Shown: one piece after another, positions 8,974 to 19,254 of the stretch
Numbering within the stretch: position 1 is the stretch's first letter
Layout of the letters: each line of letters opens with the position of its first letter
NCBI GenBank assembly: GCA_977017575.1
Contig: CDRNVI010000030.1
Location: 1,155,808 to 1,219,807 of the forward strand
Length of the DNA stretch: 64,000 nucleotides
Direction: 5' to 3'
From: Paramoeba atlantica
Lineage: Eukaryota; Discosea
Made by a program: the position numbers and the translations under genes
Notes under the pieces: model-generated
What the model saw: only the letters and a program-made list of their open reading frames with translations
Databases searched by the model: none
What the model was told of the DNA's origin: nothing

Positions 8974-9501
8974 TCAGACCTCGGCTACTTCCTTAGTATT
9001 TTCATCGTCGCTCGACTCCAACTCCCGTCTACGCTTGGAGACGTCCATGCCCCTGGGAGGTTGGATATGACCCTGCTTTTTTATCATGCGCTTCGGTTTC
9101 TCAACTTTGCTGGGCTTGGTGTCGTTTTCACCCCGCTTGTTTTCGCCAGGAAGTTGTGTTGGACTTGTAATAGAGGAAGTCCCCACTCGGTTATAAGTCG
9201 GCATTTTCGCTGTAGTGTTTCGTAATCTTTGAATGGTCTCTGCACTGGGCTGCCAGTATTTCGAATCACGCGGAATTAAAAAGAAAGGGTCCCTACTGAT
9301 AGGGTCAAACGTGTTCGGCTCTCCGTCAGAATTCTCCGTGTCCTCTTGAATTTTCTTAGAAGCAAGAAGGGGGATATTCTTCTTAAAGGTCTCTGTTTTG
9401 CTTCGTAAGGGTCGTCCAGTGGCATAACTGCGACGCTGCTTTTGTTGTGTTGTCTTCTTCCACGCTCCTTCGTTGATTACCATAATGTTCCAATGGTGCA
9501 A
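8974..9501 (-). CDS. Hypothetical basic, disordered protein
   Basis: A 175-residue frame; an ATG at 9483 (MVINEGAWKKTTQQKQ) is an equally good start. The protein is hydrophilic and basic with a short aromatic segment (DPFFLIPRDSKYWQPSAETI, about residues 75-95) and a C-terminus with KRRRELESSDDENTKEV, resembling a bipartite nuclear signal next to a casein-kinase-II-like acidic site. Low-complexity makeup suggests a nuclear linker protein or splicing/ribosome-biogenesis cofactor, but no family can be named. Same orientation and spacing as the other genes of the run support that it is a gene. Confidence 0.5.
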   Translation of the reverse strand: MHHWNIMVINEGAWKKTTQQKQRRSYATGRPLRSKTETFKKNIPLLASKKIQEDTENSDGEPNTFDPISRDPFFLIPRDSKYWQPSAETIQRLRNTTAKMPTYNRVGTSSITSPTQLPGENKRGENDTKPSKVEKPKRMIKKQGHIQPPRGMDVSKRRRELESSDDENTKEVAEV

Positions 9502-9654
9502 TAAGATCGAAAATCGAAATCAAAATTTGAACATACAGTGAAATCTGAACAACATAAAATTACAATGCTTTGCGTGTACCGTCACCCCCTTCACGTACAT
9601 CTTCGAAAAAGTGGGAAAAGACTAAAATCAAAAGCGCTGTTACTACGGTAGCAC

Positions 9655-9772
9655 AATACGCCCCCCCCACTCAAAAATCATGAAAACAGTAAGAGAAAGG
9701 GCCAGTAAGAGAATGGGATTTGGGTCAAAATGACCAAATCTCTCTTACTGGGGGGGCATGCTTTTTCGGGGG
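9655..9772. repeat. Hairpin MITE-like repeat
   Basis: C-run and G-run termini enclose an inverted repeat: AGTAAGAGA...TTTGG-TCA (about 9706-9731) pairs with TGACCAAATCTCTCTTACT (about 9732-9750). Long-hairpin small transposon relic is the simplest reading. Confidence 0.4.
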
Positions 9773-11294
9773 GAAATCTGGACCATTCATCCTAACTTGG
9801 GCTTTTGCACAGAATTGTTTCTAGAGGCGAGATTACGAGGCCGTAAGAAAGGTTTAAAAAAATCATTTTTTCACTTACCCGTGTTCCTAAATATTTATTT
9901 GCTATAAAATAGTCGGTAGCAAAAAAGGCTAACACTCCGTGGTACAAAGTCTATTTTCCTGCTGGATACATAGAACTCCAGCCCCTCCGTCTCTTATCCT
10001 TCCGGTATCTCTCCGTTCTTCCCCGTCTTCCTCTTCCTCTTCTTCCCGCTCTGCCTCCCCCCTCCTCTCTTTCTCTTCCTTCTTCCTCTTCTGCCTCTTT
10101 CTCTTCTTCACATTTTGTCTCTTCCCTTTCTCTCTCCACCTCCTTCCCCTTCTTTGCTTTTCTCTGCTATCCGTTCCAGCTTCTTATTATGGCACAAGCG
10201 TGATTCCCCGCAATGGAGCGATGCAGGGACACTGTCCGCATAAGGGATGCAACTAACAGCGTCATATGCGCAAGTTAGTTACATCCTAAAAATACTCTAT
10301 CTTAAATGGTATGATATCATCATGCTATTTAAATTTCTTACTTAAAATGTATTTCCATGACGCGACACTTTCCCCGACGAACTCATGCCAATGCCCCGCA
10401 GGACTTCACAAGAGAACCACGCGGCGTTCCTACGCGAAACACTACCACATGTGACCATGTAAGCCTCTACTCCGAGCAGAAGATCTCGTCTCTAATGCCC
10501 GCATCACCACTCCACGACATCAAAGGTGCCACAATTTCCGGAAATGACGGCAACACTGTCCGTCACAGACGCCCCCTGCAAACACAAATGTTTGAACCAG
10601 AACACGTGCCTTCATAAGTGTTGCAAAAGATATATGATTAACACGTATGACATAAAAACGAAAAGCTTCCTCGATTGTATGCAAGCAACAGTAGTAGTCT
10701 CGGGCGATTTGATCGGCCTTGTAGGAAAGGATAGGATCTCAGTCGGGGGAACGTGGGGGAGCTGGATTTTCATTGTTCCATCAAAAGATGCCAGACATGC
10801 GTTCGCCCGAACGGAATTCCGTCTCCTGCGCCAGTGGTGAATCTAGAGGGGTTATGCGGGCTTCATGTTGTGCATAATCTGTGTTTGTTTCCGTTCCCTA
10901 GCGGCATAGAGAACAGACTCACGAGGAAAAACTTTTACAAGACTTATTATCCGCGTGGTTCATAGATTCTGCCTCCTAGCCTGCACCGTCTTCCTTGCTT
11001 CCACAGCAAGGTAGCGACATAAAAGTGGTGGAAAGTAGTGGGGAAGATGAGCATTACGAAACAGTCAACCAACTCGTCAAAGACAGTGATATAGCAGGTG
11101 AAACAACACATGGATGGGAAGAACATACATGTATACTGTGACCCCCTTTAATGTCGACGCAAATTCGTTTCCCGTCTCTACTCCCAGGTCTCCTTTGATC
11201 GTAACACGTGAGAGACAATGCTTCCTATGAGAGATTCCGGTAGGAGACAAAATTCTGATAAGGCCAAGAAGCAGCACCATTTTATTACGCCGTC
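9773..11294. other. Gene-poor stretch with a polypyrimidine tract
   Basis: Between about 9985 and 10165 the plus strand is almost purely C and T (repeated CTTCCTCTT units), a strand-asymmetric simple repeat. The rest has no gene that I can support; open frames at 10357-10965 lack any domain character. A CCCCCTTTAATGTC tract near 11141 resembles Tc1/mariner-like ends elsewhere. Confidence 0.4.
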
Positions 11295-11825
11295 CTATCG
11301 TTCGTCATGTTGCTTGGCTAATGAAACCGTAAAGGGGGTTATTTTTTCCTTTCTGTGCGTCAAGAAAATTGGAGGAGTTGAAAAATATCCCGCCGTCTCA
11401 TGATTCTTGTACTGCAATTTTGCTTCTGCGAAGCTTAGCGGTTTTCCTTCAGTCCCGTTCTTTTCAGAAACGTTTTGTTCATTATTGCTTACAGTGAAAA
11501 TGGCATTCTCTTCTTCGGGTAAATTGTAGGCATCACCAGCGTCGGAAAAATCGTCGCCGCTTAACCGGGCGAGAAAACGGTCCTTTGCGCTCTTTCGAGT
11601 GTCTTCTACGCTCTGCCACTTTAACCTATTAATCCACGAGGACGCGGCTTGAGGTGACATTGTGGCTTGAGAATCGGTTGTTGACGCACGATCTTTTGAT
11701 GATTCAGCAACTCTCGAAGCTTCCCCTTCCGTCGGGTTTTCCGCTTGTTCCTTTATGGATCTTTCTTCATACCGCGTTCTGAACTTTTCTAGCATTGCTA
11801 GAGTCCGTGCTCTGTGCTCTTGCAT
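11295..11825 (-). CDS. Hypothetical protein
   Basis: A 176-residue hydrophilic protein. It begins with a likely coiled coil (RARTLAMLEKFRTRYEER, residues 5-22), continues with S/T/E-rich sequence, then a conserved-looking segment WINRLKWQSVEDTRKSAKD with RFLARLSGDDFSDAGDAYNL (about 65-105), and ends with YFSTPPIFLTHRKEKITPF. No family is recognised. A TATA-like ACTTTATAA lies at 11888-11896 on the opposite strand sense, about 65 bases upstream. The gene is in line with Nup107 and mL44 upstream. Confidence 0.5.
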   Translation of the reverse strand: MQEHRARTLAMLEKFRTRYEERSIKEQAENPTEGEASRVAESSKDRASTTDSQATMSPQAASSWINRLKWQSVEDTRKSAKDRFLARLSGDDFSDAGDAYNLPEEENAIFTVSNNEQNVSEKNGTEGKPLSFAEAKLQYKNHETAGYFSTPPIFLTHRKEKITPFTVSLAKQHDER

Positions 11826-11887
11826 TAGACATACGTAATAGTAAGTATGGTGATCCGGCAGAATCTACAACTAACTGCAACTTCAAC

Positions 11888-11896
11888 ACTTTATAA
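11888..11896 (-). promoter_or_regulatory. TATA-like sequence
   Basis: TTATAAAGT on the minus strand, about 65 bases before the ATG at 11825. Position fits a core promoter; sequence alone is weak evidence in AT-rich DNA. Confidence 0.22.
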
Positions 11897-12098
11897 CTGC
11901 AACTCAATTTTCAATTGCTACAAAATATGAAAACCTAATCTATGAAAGAATCTTTTGGGATTGGAACAAAGTGTAACTATTCTGCTTTTGATGAACGAAA
12001 ACCATGTTCTCCAAGTAAACTCGTAAACAAGGAGAAATAGAAGTGAAGCAGCACACGAAAGGGTGCTTTGATGCTCGCACAAATTAGAAACGCAGCAA

Positions 12099-14423
12099 TT
12101 ATGCCGCATTGTTAGTCAAAATCTCCTCCAACTTTTGCAAAAATGTCTCAGTGTATGTATTTGATGCACGTATTTTTGTTGTCCATGGGTATTTCTGCAC
12201 AATATTCTGCACCCAATTTTGATGTTCTTCAGAACAATGCGAAAGTTTTGTTCCTGCTGTAGTGTAGAGCATGGACTTGCACACGAGACTTTGATGTATT
12301 TCCACCAGTTGAGCTACTATTTCTGAGCTAGTTTCCTCAACGAACAAAGTTGACTTCGACCGCCAAAGATCTAGATAGTGCAGCGTGGCCATTAAAGTGC
12401 TGTCAAGTTCAGTTTTTGAACTTTCCCATGCAAAACCCCTTTTCAACTTGAAGTATTCCCCTATCGGTCGACGAGACAGGGATTGTGATATGCCCGTTGT
12501 GTCTGAGTTTCGATAAAAGAGTTTAAGTTCTGCATCTTTCGCCACTGTGGCCAGTGATTCAGCGTAGGAATACCACATCATCGTTTCATACTCTGTCGCT
12601 TCTGATTCACATGATACCAAATCCTCATTCGCGTTCTTTTCGCGTAACAAGAAGAAGGGTCTACCAAGTGCTCCATTTAAAATGAACCTTGCATCATTCA
12701 ATTCTTCCTGTAACTGTCCTATTCGAACAATAGCCTCTCGCAGTCTGCTCAGCATTACTCGTAACGTTGCCTCACAGTTTCTAAGATTGCACCCAAGAAA
12801 GACCCAAAAATAAGAACGTGTAAATAATTGTAGTTCTGTAACCTGGGATTCATTGGCGATGTGGTATTCTACAGTCTTGGTTATTTTCTCGGCCAAGACT
12901 GGAGCGTGCAACATCTCTTCACGATCCCATGAAGAATTTTGATAGCGGGTGTGCGTTAAACAATCGAACACGCTAAACATGTGCGCAAGCAGTGGTTCCA
13001 GCCGATCGCTCGGCATTGAATTGTTCCCCGCTGTGTGCGCCTCAATGAAATATTCTACAAGATGCTCATCACGAGCTGTATCACTCTGTATGTCACATAA
13101 TAAGTATAAAGGGGCTTCGAAAAGTCGTTCTGCGTCGCCTTCCCGGGCTTTATTTGCTTCCTTACAGTAGGCGGCTGATGCAACCTGCATAAGTGTCGAA
13201 TAGCCCTTATGTTGTGAAATGTCAAAAGGAAAACTATGCCCCATAAAGCTCATGTGCAAAACAGAAAACAAATGGGCCAAAAAAATTGTATCAAAAGCAG
13301 TCTGGTGAGTTATACCTACCGTGAGAGCTTCATGAATCCATTCTTTCTCGTTACATAACATGCCGCCCAAAAGCTTCACCATAAGCTGATCCCTTGGATT
13401 CTCATCCTTAGCATTTTCTATGCAACTGTGGACATCCCTAACGAGCCCTTCCTCCGCTTTCTCGAGCCATGATTCGATCCCACTATCGGACCACGATCCG
13501 ACCTTGTGAGCGGCGGACTTTTCACAATGGAGTTTACTGGAAACCTGTGTCTGTATATGAATAAGATGACATCGTAAAATTGCCCACAAACGGTCATACC
13601 AGAAATGAAACACCCCTTCCGTTGCGGCTATCTCCCCGCTGAGTAAACCACTTACACAACGATTTAAACGCTGTGTTGCCGCGGAGGTTTCCTCTGATCC
13701 TCTCATGTTCTGTGCGCCACGGGATTTTAACTCCTTCATGGTCCCCAGCGTTCGTACACGCTGAGCGTCATCCATCACTGTGCTGTTAAGCTCTTGGGTG
13801 GGATCCGTGGCGTATTCCCCGAACAGAGGAATCAGGGAGGCATTGGGGAACCATTTCGACAAGCCTGGGACGCGGCTGGGCTGTGCACACGTGAACACTG
13901 CCCCTCGCCATGCCGCTCCCTCCTCGGTACATTGTCTCGCGGCCCCTTGGAGATTTCCTTTTCGAATGTGCGAAATGACCGCATAGAGCAGCTGCTCTTC
14001 CTTTTCGTACCCTAGCCAGTTATTGTTCTTTAGGAATTGGGCCATAGAGGCCTTTTCTTTTTCCCGCAGTGATTTTGTGAACGCGGAGTCTTCGTGAGCT
14101 TCGTACCGAAAGAAGAGTTCCAGCCACCGACAGGCTAAAATCGCCCGTCGAAGGAAGGGACGTGTTTGGGCGAGATGTTGAAGCAAGACGATGTGCGGTA
14201 TAGTACGGGAACTGGCACTTGATGAGGATAGAGTAGGACTCCCCTTGTACATCTCTTCCTTTGTATTTTCCGCGTCATTTACAAAGAGGTACACCATATT
14301 CCAAATTATTTGAGCGAATTTATCCTGCTTCACATTAAGTAGGCGCTGCAGTGGCTTGGTGAGAGATGTCGTGACGAGTTTTGGTTCAAATCCATGCAAG
14401 GCGTGTGCGTATTCCAGGTTCAT
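12099..14423 (-). CDS. NUP107: Nucleoporin of the Nup107/Nup84 family
   Basis: A 774-residue, all-helical protein, between yeast Nup84 (about 726) and human Nup107 (about 925) in size. The diagnostic region is at residues about 92-180: a helix with RRAILACRWLELFFRYEA, then AVISHIRKGNLQGAARQC, then the family hallmark in which a G-[QA]-x-WR-A segment (TEEGAAWRGAVFTCAQP) follows the basic helix. Residues about 274-281 (FWYDRLWA) match the second family landmark where W-E-D/W-Y-D precedes LWAY. The remaining sequence is helical solenoid with a C-terminus lacking low complexity. The family is a structural member of the Y-complex of the nuclear pore, binding Nup133 through its C-terminus and Nup145C/Nup96 through its N-terminal part. 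The start at 14423 is the only ATG before an upstream stop-rich region. A copy of the TTCGTATTCAAA motif lies upstream at 14544. Confidence 0.8.
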   Translation of the reverse strand: MNLEYAHALHGFEPKLVTTSLTKPLQRLLNVKQDKFAQIIWNMVYLFVNDAENTKEEMYKGSPTLSSSSASSRTIPHIVLLQHLAQTRPFLRRAILACRWLELFFRYEAHEDSAFTKSLREKEKASMAQFLKNNNWLGYEKEEQLLYAVISHIRKGNLQGAARQCTEEGAAWRGAVFTCAQPSRVPGLSKWFPNASLIPLFGEYATDPTQELNSTVMDDAQRVRTLGTMKELKSRGAQNMRGSEETSAATQRLNRCVSGLLSGEIAATEGVFHFWYDRLWAILRCHLIHIQTQVSSKLHCEKSAAHKVGSWSDSGIESWLEKAEEGLVRDVHSCIENAKDENPRDQLMVKLLGGMLCNEKEWIHEALTVGITHQTAFDTIFLAHLFSVLHMSFMGHSFPFDISQHKGYSTLMQVASAAYCKEANKAREGDAERLFEAPLYLLCDIQSDTARDEHLVEYFIEAHTAGNNSMPSDRLEPLLAHMFSVFDCLTHTRYQNSSWDREEMLHAPVLAEKITKTVEYHIANESQVTELQLFTRSYFWVFLGCNLRNCEATLRVMLSRLREAIVRIGQLQEELNDARFILNGALGRPFFLLREKNANEDLVSCESEATEYETMMWYSYAESLATVAKDAELKLFYRNSDTTGISQSLSRRPIGEYFKLKRGFAWESSKTELDSTLMATLHYLDLWRSKSTLFVEETSSEIVAQLVEIHQSLVCKSMLYTTAGTKLSHCSEEHQNWVQNIVQKYPWTTKIRASNTYTETFLQKLEEILTNNAA

Positions 14424-14543
14424 TTGGATATTGAAAATGCTATATGATATAATAAGTCAAATTTATCAGAGTTAGTCTGTTAAAAAATTCATATCCTGAA
14501 TTTACAAGCGATACAAATGAAACATGCTGGTATTCTTTGTCCT

Positions 14544-14556
14544 TTCGTATTCAAAG
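14544..14556 (-). promoter_or_regulatory. Possible shared upstream motif, second copy
   Basis: TTCGTATTCAAAG, matching the motif upstream of the gene at 3881-4876. It lies about 120 bases before the Nup107 ATG. Confidence 0.25.
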
Positions 14557-14594
14557 TTCGTATGGAGTTGTCATATACATGCTACAAGAATTTT

Positions 14595-16148
14595 TCATGT
14601 GCTAGCTTCCGAGGCGGTTTCAGCTTTCAAGGGGTTTTCTGGTGAAGCAAAGTAAAAGTTGTGAACTGCGTGTATTGCGGCCTCTTGCATTGATTCCTGA
14701 AGATCATATCCCTCACCAATTCCTAAGACATGTTCCCCAAACAGGAGTTCAGTTGCCATTAGTTTTTCACGTTGCGGTTGTTGTTCGGTCGTGTAATCCT
14801 GTGGAGGGTCATCATCCGCCGTGACGTACGCGGGACGAAACGATATTGGTTGTCCCTCTATCGACGCGGGTGCCAAGCCCGAGTACTTCACGATGAACTG
14901 TATTTCCTTCAACGCGTTCGGCGGATCAACAATCTCAACCAGCACATCCGGAACATCCGGGAATCGCGCCTTACGCTTTACCATTTTTGAGCTCGTAAAC
15001 AGCCGGGTGGAGGGCATACCCCCTGCGGAGCGCTCCGCTCTCCGTGCCACCTCGCGCTTCCTCTCCAACGGGTGTCTCCCGTCCTTTCCCCCTTTCCTCG
15101 CGACGGGAAACATCAACTTTCTCACCAACGCCCGCGCAAACACCTCTCCACGGATCAGGTACACATACCCCACCCACGCCCACACATGGTTACACAACCA
15201 CCTCACCCTTGGCAACAAATCCGGCAACTGCGCGGGGGACCGCCTCCGCAACTGCCGCGTGGCCGCGCCCAGCGCCCTTCGATAATGAAAAATCCTCTCC
15301 CCCACATTCCCCGACAGCACCTTATCCTGGGCCCTCCCCAGGGCCTGCCGCAGCCTTGCGCGTCGCAGCTGCAGCACCTGGAGCTCGCGCCACAGCCCCA
15401 CCTCGGTGGCCAGGCCCAGCACGCGGGCCATCCCGAGGCGCCCCGCGCAGCCCACCACGGGGGTGAGCCCACACACGGCCGCGGTGAGGGCCTCGAGGTG
15501 CGGCGCGCGCAGCCGTGGGAACTGCCCCAGGAAGGTCTCGTGGAGGAACTCCTGGACGCGGCTGGAGCCGAGGAGGGTGAGGGGGCCGAGCGGGGGGTCA
15601 CGGAGGGTACGGCAGGTGAGGGCCTGGTACGTGCGGTAGGTGAGGGGGGTGTAGTGGGCGGGAGGGGTCGGGGAGGGGGGGTTGCGTAAGGGGTCAGAGG
15701 AGGAGGAGGGAGTAGTAGGAGTAGGTGTATCGGGGCGATGGCTACTCTTCGTACCGTTGCTGGTAGGATGTAGAGGCGTGGTTGTTAGGGTTGTGGTGCG
15801 AAGTAGGGGGTACCGGGCCTCACAGACGCGTAGGCAGTAGGCGTAGAGTGCGGACTGGGGGTGACGACTAGGGGTGCCTTTACGGGGGACGGGGTGCTGG
15901 GTGGCGTGTCGGGTGTCGTGGTAGCGTTGGTTGGAGGCGTCGACCCAGGGGACTCCGGTTTGGGTGGAGGGGGGACGGAGGAGGTCACGGTGAAGGGGGA
16001 GTAGGGTGCGTTTGTGTCGGACGTGGGGGTGGTAGGGGTGGCGGATACCGTGGGCTCGCTCGGCGCGGGTGCTGTACGGGCGTGGTCGGGATGAAGAGGA
16101 GTAGGGGAGGAGGGGTAGCAGAGGTGAGATCCGCCGTGTAGCGGACAT
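14595..16148 (-). CDS. Mitochondrial ribosomal protein mL44-like (RNase III fold plus dsRBD)
   Basis: 517 residues from the ATG at 16148; the frame is open to 16205 but the inner ATG gives a textbook mitochondrial presequence, MSATRRISPLLPLLPYSS, followed by RPRPYSTRA, a likely processing site. Residues about 190-350 have the RNase III-like helical fold of mL44: LLGSSRVQEFLHETFL, LGMARVLGLATEVGL and VGYVYLIRGEVFARALVRKL, with no acidic catalytic signature, as expected for the inactive ribosomal version. Residues about 412-502 form a double-stranded-RNA-binding domain: ALKEIQFIVKYSGLAP, then TELLFGEHVLGIGEGYDLQ, then SMQEAAIHAVHNFYF, and it ends with SPENP as in mL44 proteins. mL44 sits in the large mitoribosomal subunit. 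A long P/T-rich insert (about 110-190) is unusual. The 5' half lies in a GC-rich island with a strand-composition switch. An RNA-editing or other RNase III-like protein is the alternative. Confidence 0.65.
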   Translation of the reverse strand: MSATRRISPLLPLLPYSSSSRPRPYSTRAERAHGIRHPYHPHVRHKRTLLPLHRDLLRPPSTQTGVPWVDASNQRYHDTRHATQHPVPRKGTPSRHPQSALYAYCLRVCEARYPLLRTTTLTTTPLHPTSNGTKSSHRPDTPTPTTPSSSSDPLRNPPSPTPPAHYTPLTYRTYQALTCRTLRDPPLGPLTLLGSSRVQEFLHETFLGQFPRLRAPHLEALTAAVCGLTPVVGCAGRLGMARVLGLATEVGLWRELQVLQLRRARLRQALGRAQDKVLSGNVGERIFHYRRALGAATRQLRRRSPAQLPDLLPRVRWLCNHVWAWVGYVYLIRGEVFARALVRKLMFPVARKGGKDGRHPLERKREVARRAERSAGGMPSTRLFTSSKMVKRKARFPDVPDVLVEIVDPPNALKEIQFIVKYSGLAPASIEGQPISFRPAYVTADDDPPQDYTTEQQPQREKLMATELLFGEHVLGIGEGYDLQESMQEAAIHAVHNFYFASPENPLKAETASEAST

Positions 16149-16205
16149 GCAGGAGAAAGGGAAGTGAGTGCTGGGAAGGTGGACGAGAAAGGTCAAGGAG
16201 CTCAA

Positions 16206-16564
16206 GTATTAGTTAGGTGTTCGAAGGGAACAGCTCATAAGATGAAAAATGATAATGAGCGAAAGTATGCTGAATAGCATCAAAGATACATATAAACACC
16301 TCGACAAGAATAAGGCACCCCCCCTTGATTTTCGCAAGCGGGGACCCATGGGGGTTGTAGCACCACTTTTTGGTTCCAAATTTTGAGATCTGTGTTCCCG
16401 GGGTTTTTAGCCTGTTTTAAGACTTTGAAAAAAAACGTTTGAGAAAATAATTTTTGAGAACTGGTTTTGTAAAATTATGGTAAAATCCAAGTACCGTACA
16501 CCATGGGGAGGGATGACACCCTGGGGAAAATATTATTGTGCACAAGTATAGTATGGTCATAGTA
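16206..16564. other. Repeat-derived intergenic DNA
   Basis: The stretch near 16317-16420 (C-run, CATGGGGGTTGTAGCACCACTT, GAGATCTG, CGTTCCC-like block) resembles sequence just inside the ends of the Tc1/mariner-like elements at 46.5 and 48.8 kb, so this is likely an old nonautonomous relative. Confidence 0.4.
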
Positions 16565-16569
16565 TTACT

Positions 16570-17158
16570 ATGACAAAAGGTAAAAGAAATAAGTTGCTCC
16601 GCGTATGTTGGAGAAGGAATGGAAACGCAAAGTGTCGAAAGCGATTAAGCAGTTTGGCTCCTTATTTTTCGGCTAAGCAAAAGATGTCAAAGATGAAATT
16701 CATGTTCTGGATTAAGCTATGTCAGAGGGTCGAAATGTCTAGTATAGCTTCCCAGTGTATGGTCAGCCGGGTGACTGCTTTTAATGGAAACGTCAACTTC
16801 TAAGATGGGTGTCGAAGGCCGTTGAAGAACGCAACAAGACTATACGGTTTTCGAACTCCTTCGGTTGATACTTGTTTGATCGATTTATACTTCTAAAATA
16901 TAATATAAATAGAAAGAACTGTGCCGTGGACGAAACCTTTCTGGCAGCAAGCAACGCTTCCGGGCGCTTTTGCTGTCCCTTAAATCTGTTAAGAAAGAAA
17001 TTATTTTGACAGAAGGTGAGGAATCTTGTTCTGATTCATCTGAAGGAGAAGAAGCAGAAGATAACGAAGGTGAAGGAGATGACACGTGGAACAGAATAAA
17101 CGATTCATGTCGTAAAGCGGAAGCGAGTGTTCAAGATGAAAGCAATGTATTCTTTTAA
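16570..17158 (+). pseudogene. Merlin/IS1595-like transposase remnant
   Basis: Residues encoded at 16570-16800 (LLRVCWRRNGNAKCRKRLSS, FWIKLCQRVEMSSIASQCMV) align by eye with the longer copy at 49124-49744 (VCWSRVGKGSCRKRLSKLWP, LIKFCQRIENQVIASQCSIN). A block at about 16918 encodes CAVDETF, matching KCAVDETYIF of the other copy, the first DDE aspartate context. The frame is interrupted by stops after 16800 and shifts before CAVDETF, and the C-terminal half is lost; an acidic low-complexity tail follows (about 16970-17155). Confidence 0.5.
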
Positions 17159-18355
17159 AAAGTGGTTCAAAAATATTATGTTTGAAAGTGGGTAAAATAT
17201 AAGTTGTCTGCACCCGGAAATGTATATCGAGCGCACTACATACTACAGTACACAACATGCGACGGTAGTTACGCCTCAAGATCATATTATATTGGATTGA
17301 AACGTTTATGAAACTCTAGGAATAGTGATTCGGCGGTGTGAGTGTTAATTGGAATTCCCAAAAGCGAAGAATGCTTTAGCAGGGAATTGTACTCTAGTAC
17401 TAAACGGTTCACACCTAAAAAAGATATTTAAAAAAGGGTTTTATAGAATCTTTGTGCGTGTAATTGTATTTGAAATTTTATGCCTTCACAAACTCCTCCA
17501 CCGGATTTTTATCACTTGGGAACACGGAGGCGAGGTTAGCGAGGGACGTGGTTAAAATCGGTCGGCAAATACTGACGCCTCGCGAATGTACTCGCATTTA
17601 TGCTTCTCTCCACTATGAGTATCACTATGTACTCACAGAAGTCCGGGGCCACATTATCGCCGTACATGACAGTCAGCGCTTACACGCGCCTGCTGCTGCT
17701 GCAAAGGCGAATGTAGATCGTTTAAAAAAATGTCTCATGAAGGTTCTGCTGGTAGATCGTCCCAATACGTACTCACTAGTATACACTAGTATACTCACTA
17801 GTATTTTGCTTGTCTACAACAGGAATCCGGGATCAAAGATTGTGCCCTACATGTCATCAACAATCTAAATAATGCTGTGCGTGATACGAAAAGTATTGTG
17901 ATCACTCGCAATTTGTCCCTAACATTGACTAAAATGCTTGATGGAAATAAGTTTGGATCGCAGCAGATGACCCAATCCCAGCGGATACAACAATAAACCT
18001 TGGAGTCATTCAAATTAGAGCACCAGAAATTGGAGGTGAGCCAATTACTTGGAAGAAATGGATGCGTAACATTCTGAGAACCCACTTAGATGCGTACTTT
18101 ACATTACAAAATCATCCCACCTTCAACTCACCCATTAGTCGTTCGCACATTATTGCTTCAGCTATATTAACGCGTACCTTTATGGCCATGCACTCCAGGA
18201 CTAGATGGATAGCACGAAACACACAACGTCAAATTGCTACTGATCTTTCTAAAGAATGGTTTCCTCGAAAACAATAGTTTTGTTAAAAACTTGAACAAAA
18301 TATTTTAAAAGGATATTGCTCATGCAGTATGTTTTTATGCTAGTATGTTTTTATG
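17159..18355. other. Decayed sequence of unclear origin
   Basis: Frames at 17464-17868 and 18062-18277 (plus) have ordinary-looking protein composition (for example ISRSHIIASAILTRTFMAMH) but no recognised domain and no continuity. They could be the remainder of the Merlin-like element or another transposon. Not called as genes. Confidence 0.3.
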
Positions 18356-18408
18356 CCCCCCCTTTATACTTCCAATGGTACTGAAACCGGCAGAAGTATA
18401 AAGGGGGG
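18356..18408. repeat. Perfect 17-bp inverted repeat
   Basis: A C-run followed by TTTATACTTC at 18356-18372 pairs exactly with GAAGTATAAA plus a G-run at 18390-18408, with about 20 bases between. The G-run is followed by TGACAGTA, the motif shared with other Tc1/mariner-like ends. Probably a tiny MITE. Confidence 0.45.
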
Positions 18409-18439
18409 GTGACAGTATACTATACATATATGATATATA

Positions 18440-19180
18440 CAGGGGTGTAAATTTGGATGTGGGGGGGTATAAAGTTTGTAAAACTTGGCCAATTTTGGAA
18501 AATTATAGCGCATTCGAGAGCTCTCGAACTGGGCTCATGAACGTGCATGTACGGCATCTGCGTTAATTAGAATTTCGAGTGCACGTAAAAAAAATTAGTT
18601 TTTTTGGGAGGTAAAATTTTGCATTTTTCACAGTTTTTCTGATTTCTCCCCTGATTAATGCTACAAAGATGGGGTTGTGGGCCATCACCCGAACACAAAG
18701 ACTACGAAAGGGTTTATTCTTCGCCTGGACACGTAAAAGCAAGCTGGTGCATGGTTCTTGTTGCGGATTACGAAACAACACAATCTTTTTCGCGCTAAAA
18801 AATCATGTTCCATAGTGGGCGACTCCAAAAATGGTTGAGCCCCTCGGAATAGTGCAGATTTGATTATTGCGATCGAAGCAGCGTTTCAAGGCCCATGAAA
18901 ATGCCATGAAGAGCTTTCGAAAGCGATGCTGTATTGTGATTGGGATTAATCGACGATAATAGCAATTATAATTTTTTTTTTCGATATTTGCTATTGTTTT
19001 AGAAAGTTGCAAATAGCTTTTGGGGGCGCTTTGTCTAGGGGGCAATACCCCCTTGTGCATAGTTCGGCCTTGTTACGTTCATGAGCCCTGTTCGGGAGCT
19101 CTCGAATGCGCTATTATTTTCCAAAATTGGCTAAGTTTTACAAATTTTAGACCCCCCCCACATCCAAATTTACACCCCTG
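18440..19180 (+). mobile_element. 741-bp nonautonomous element, copy 1
   Basis: Bounded by CAGGGGTGTAAATTTGG and its reverse complement CCAAATTTACACCCCTG; the terminal inverted repeats extend for about 105 bases, to CTCATGAACGT on each side. No coding capacity. A second copy in the opposite orientation is at 36356-37096. It interrupts a 22-base AT-rich sequence that is present on both sides, either a pre-existing tandem repeat or a long flanking duplication. CAGGG-type ends recall hAT-related MITEs. Confidence 0.75.
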
Positions 19181-19254
19181 TACTATACATATATGATATA
19201 TACTATACATATATATACTGTATATTAGTCTAGTAATAAACATATTACATGGAG

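Noticed and set aside
15072-15689. Plus-strand frame opposite the mL44-like gene
   Set aside because: Antisense shadow of a gene with recognisable presequence, RNase III-like and dsRBD parts.
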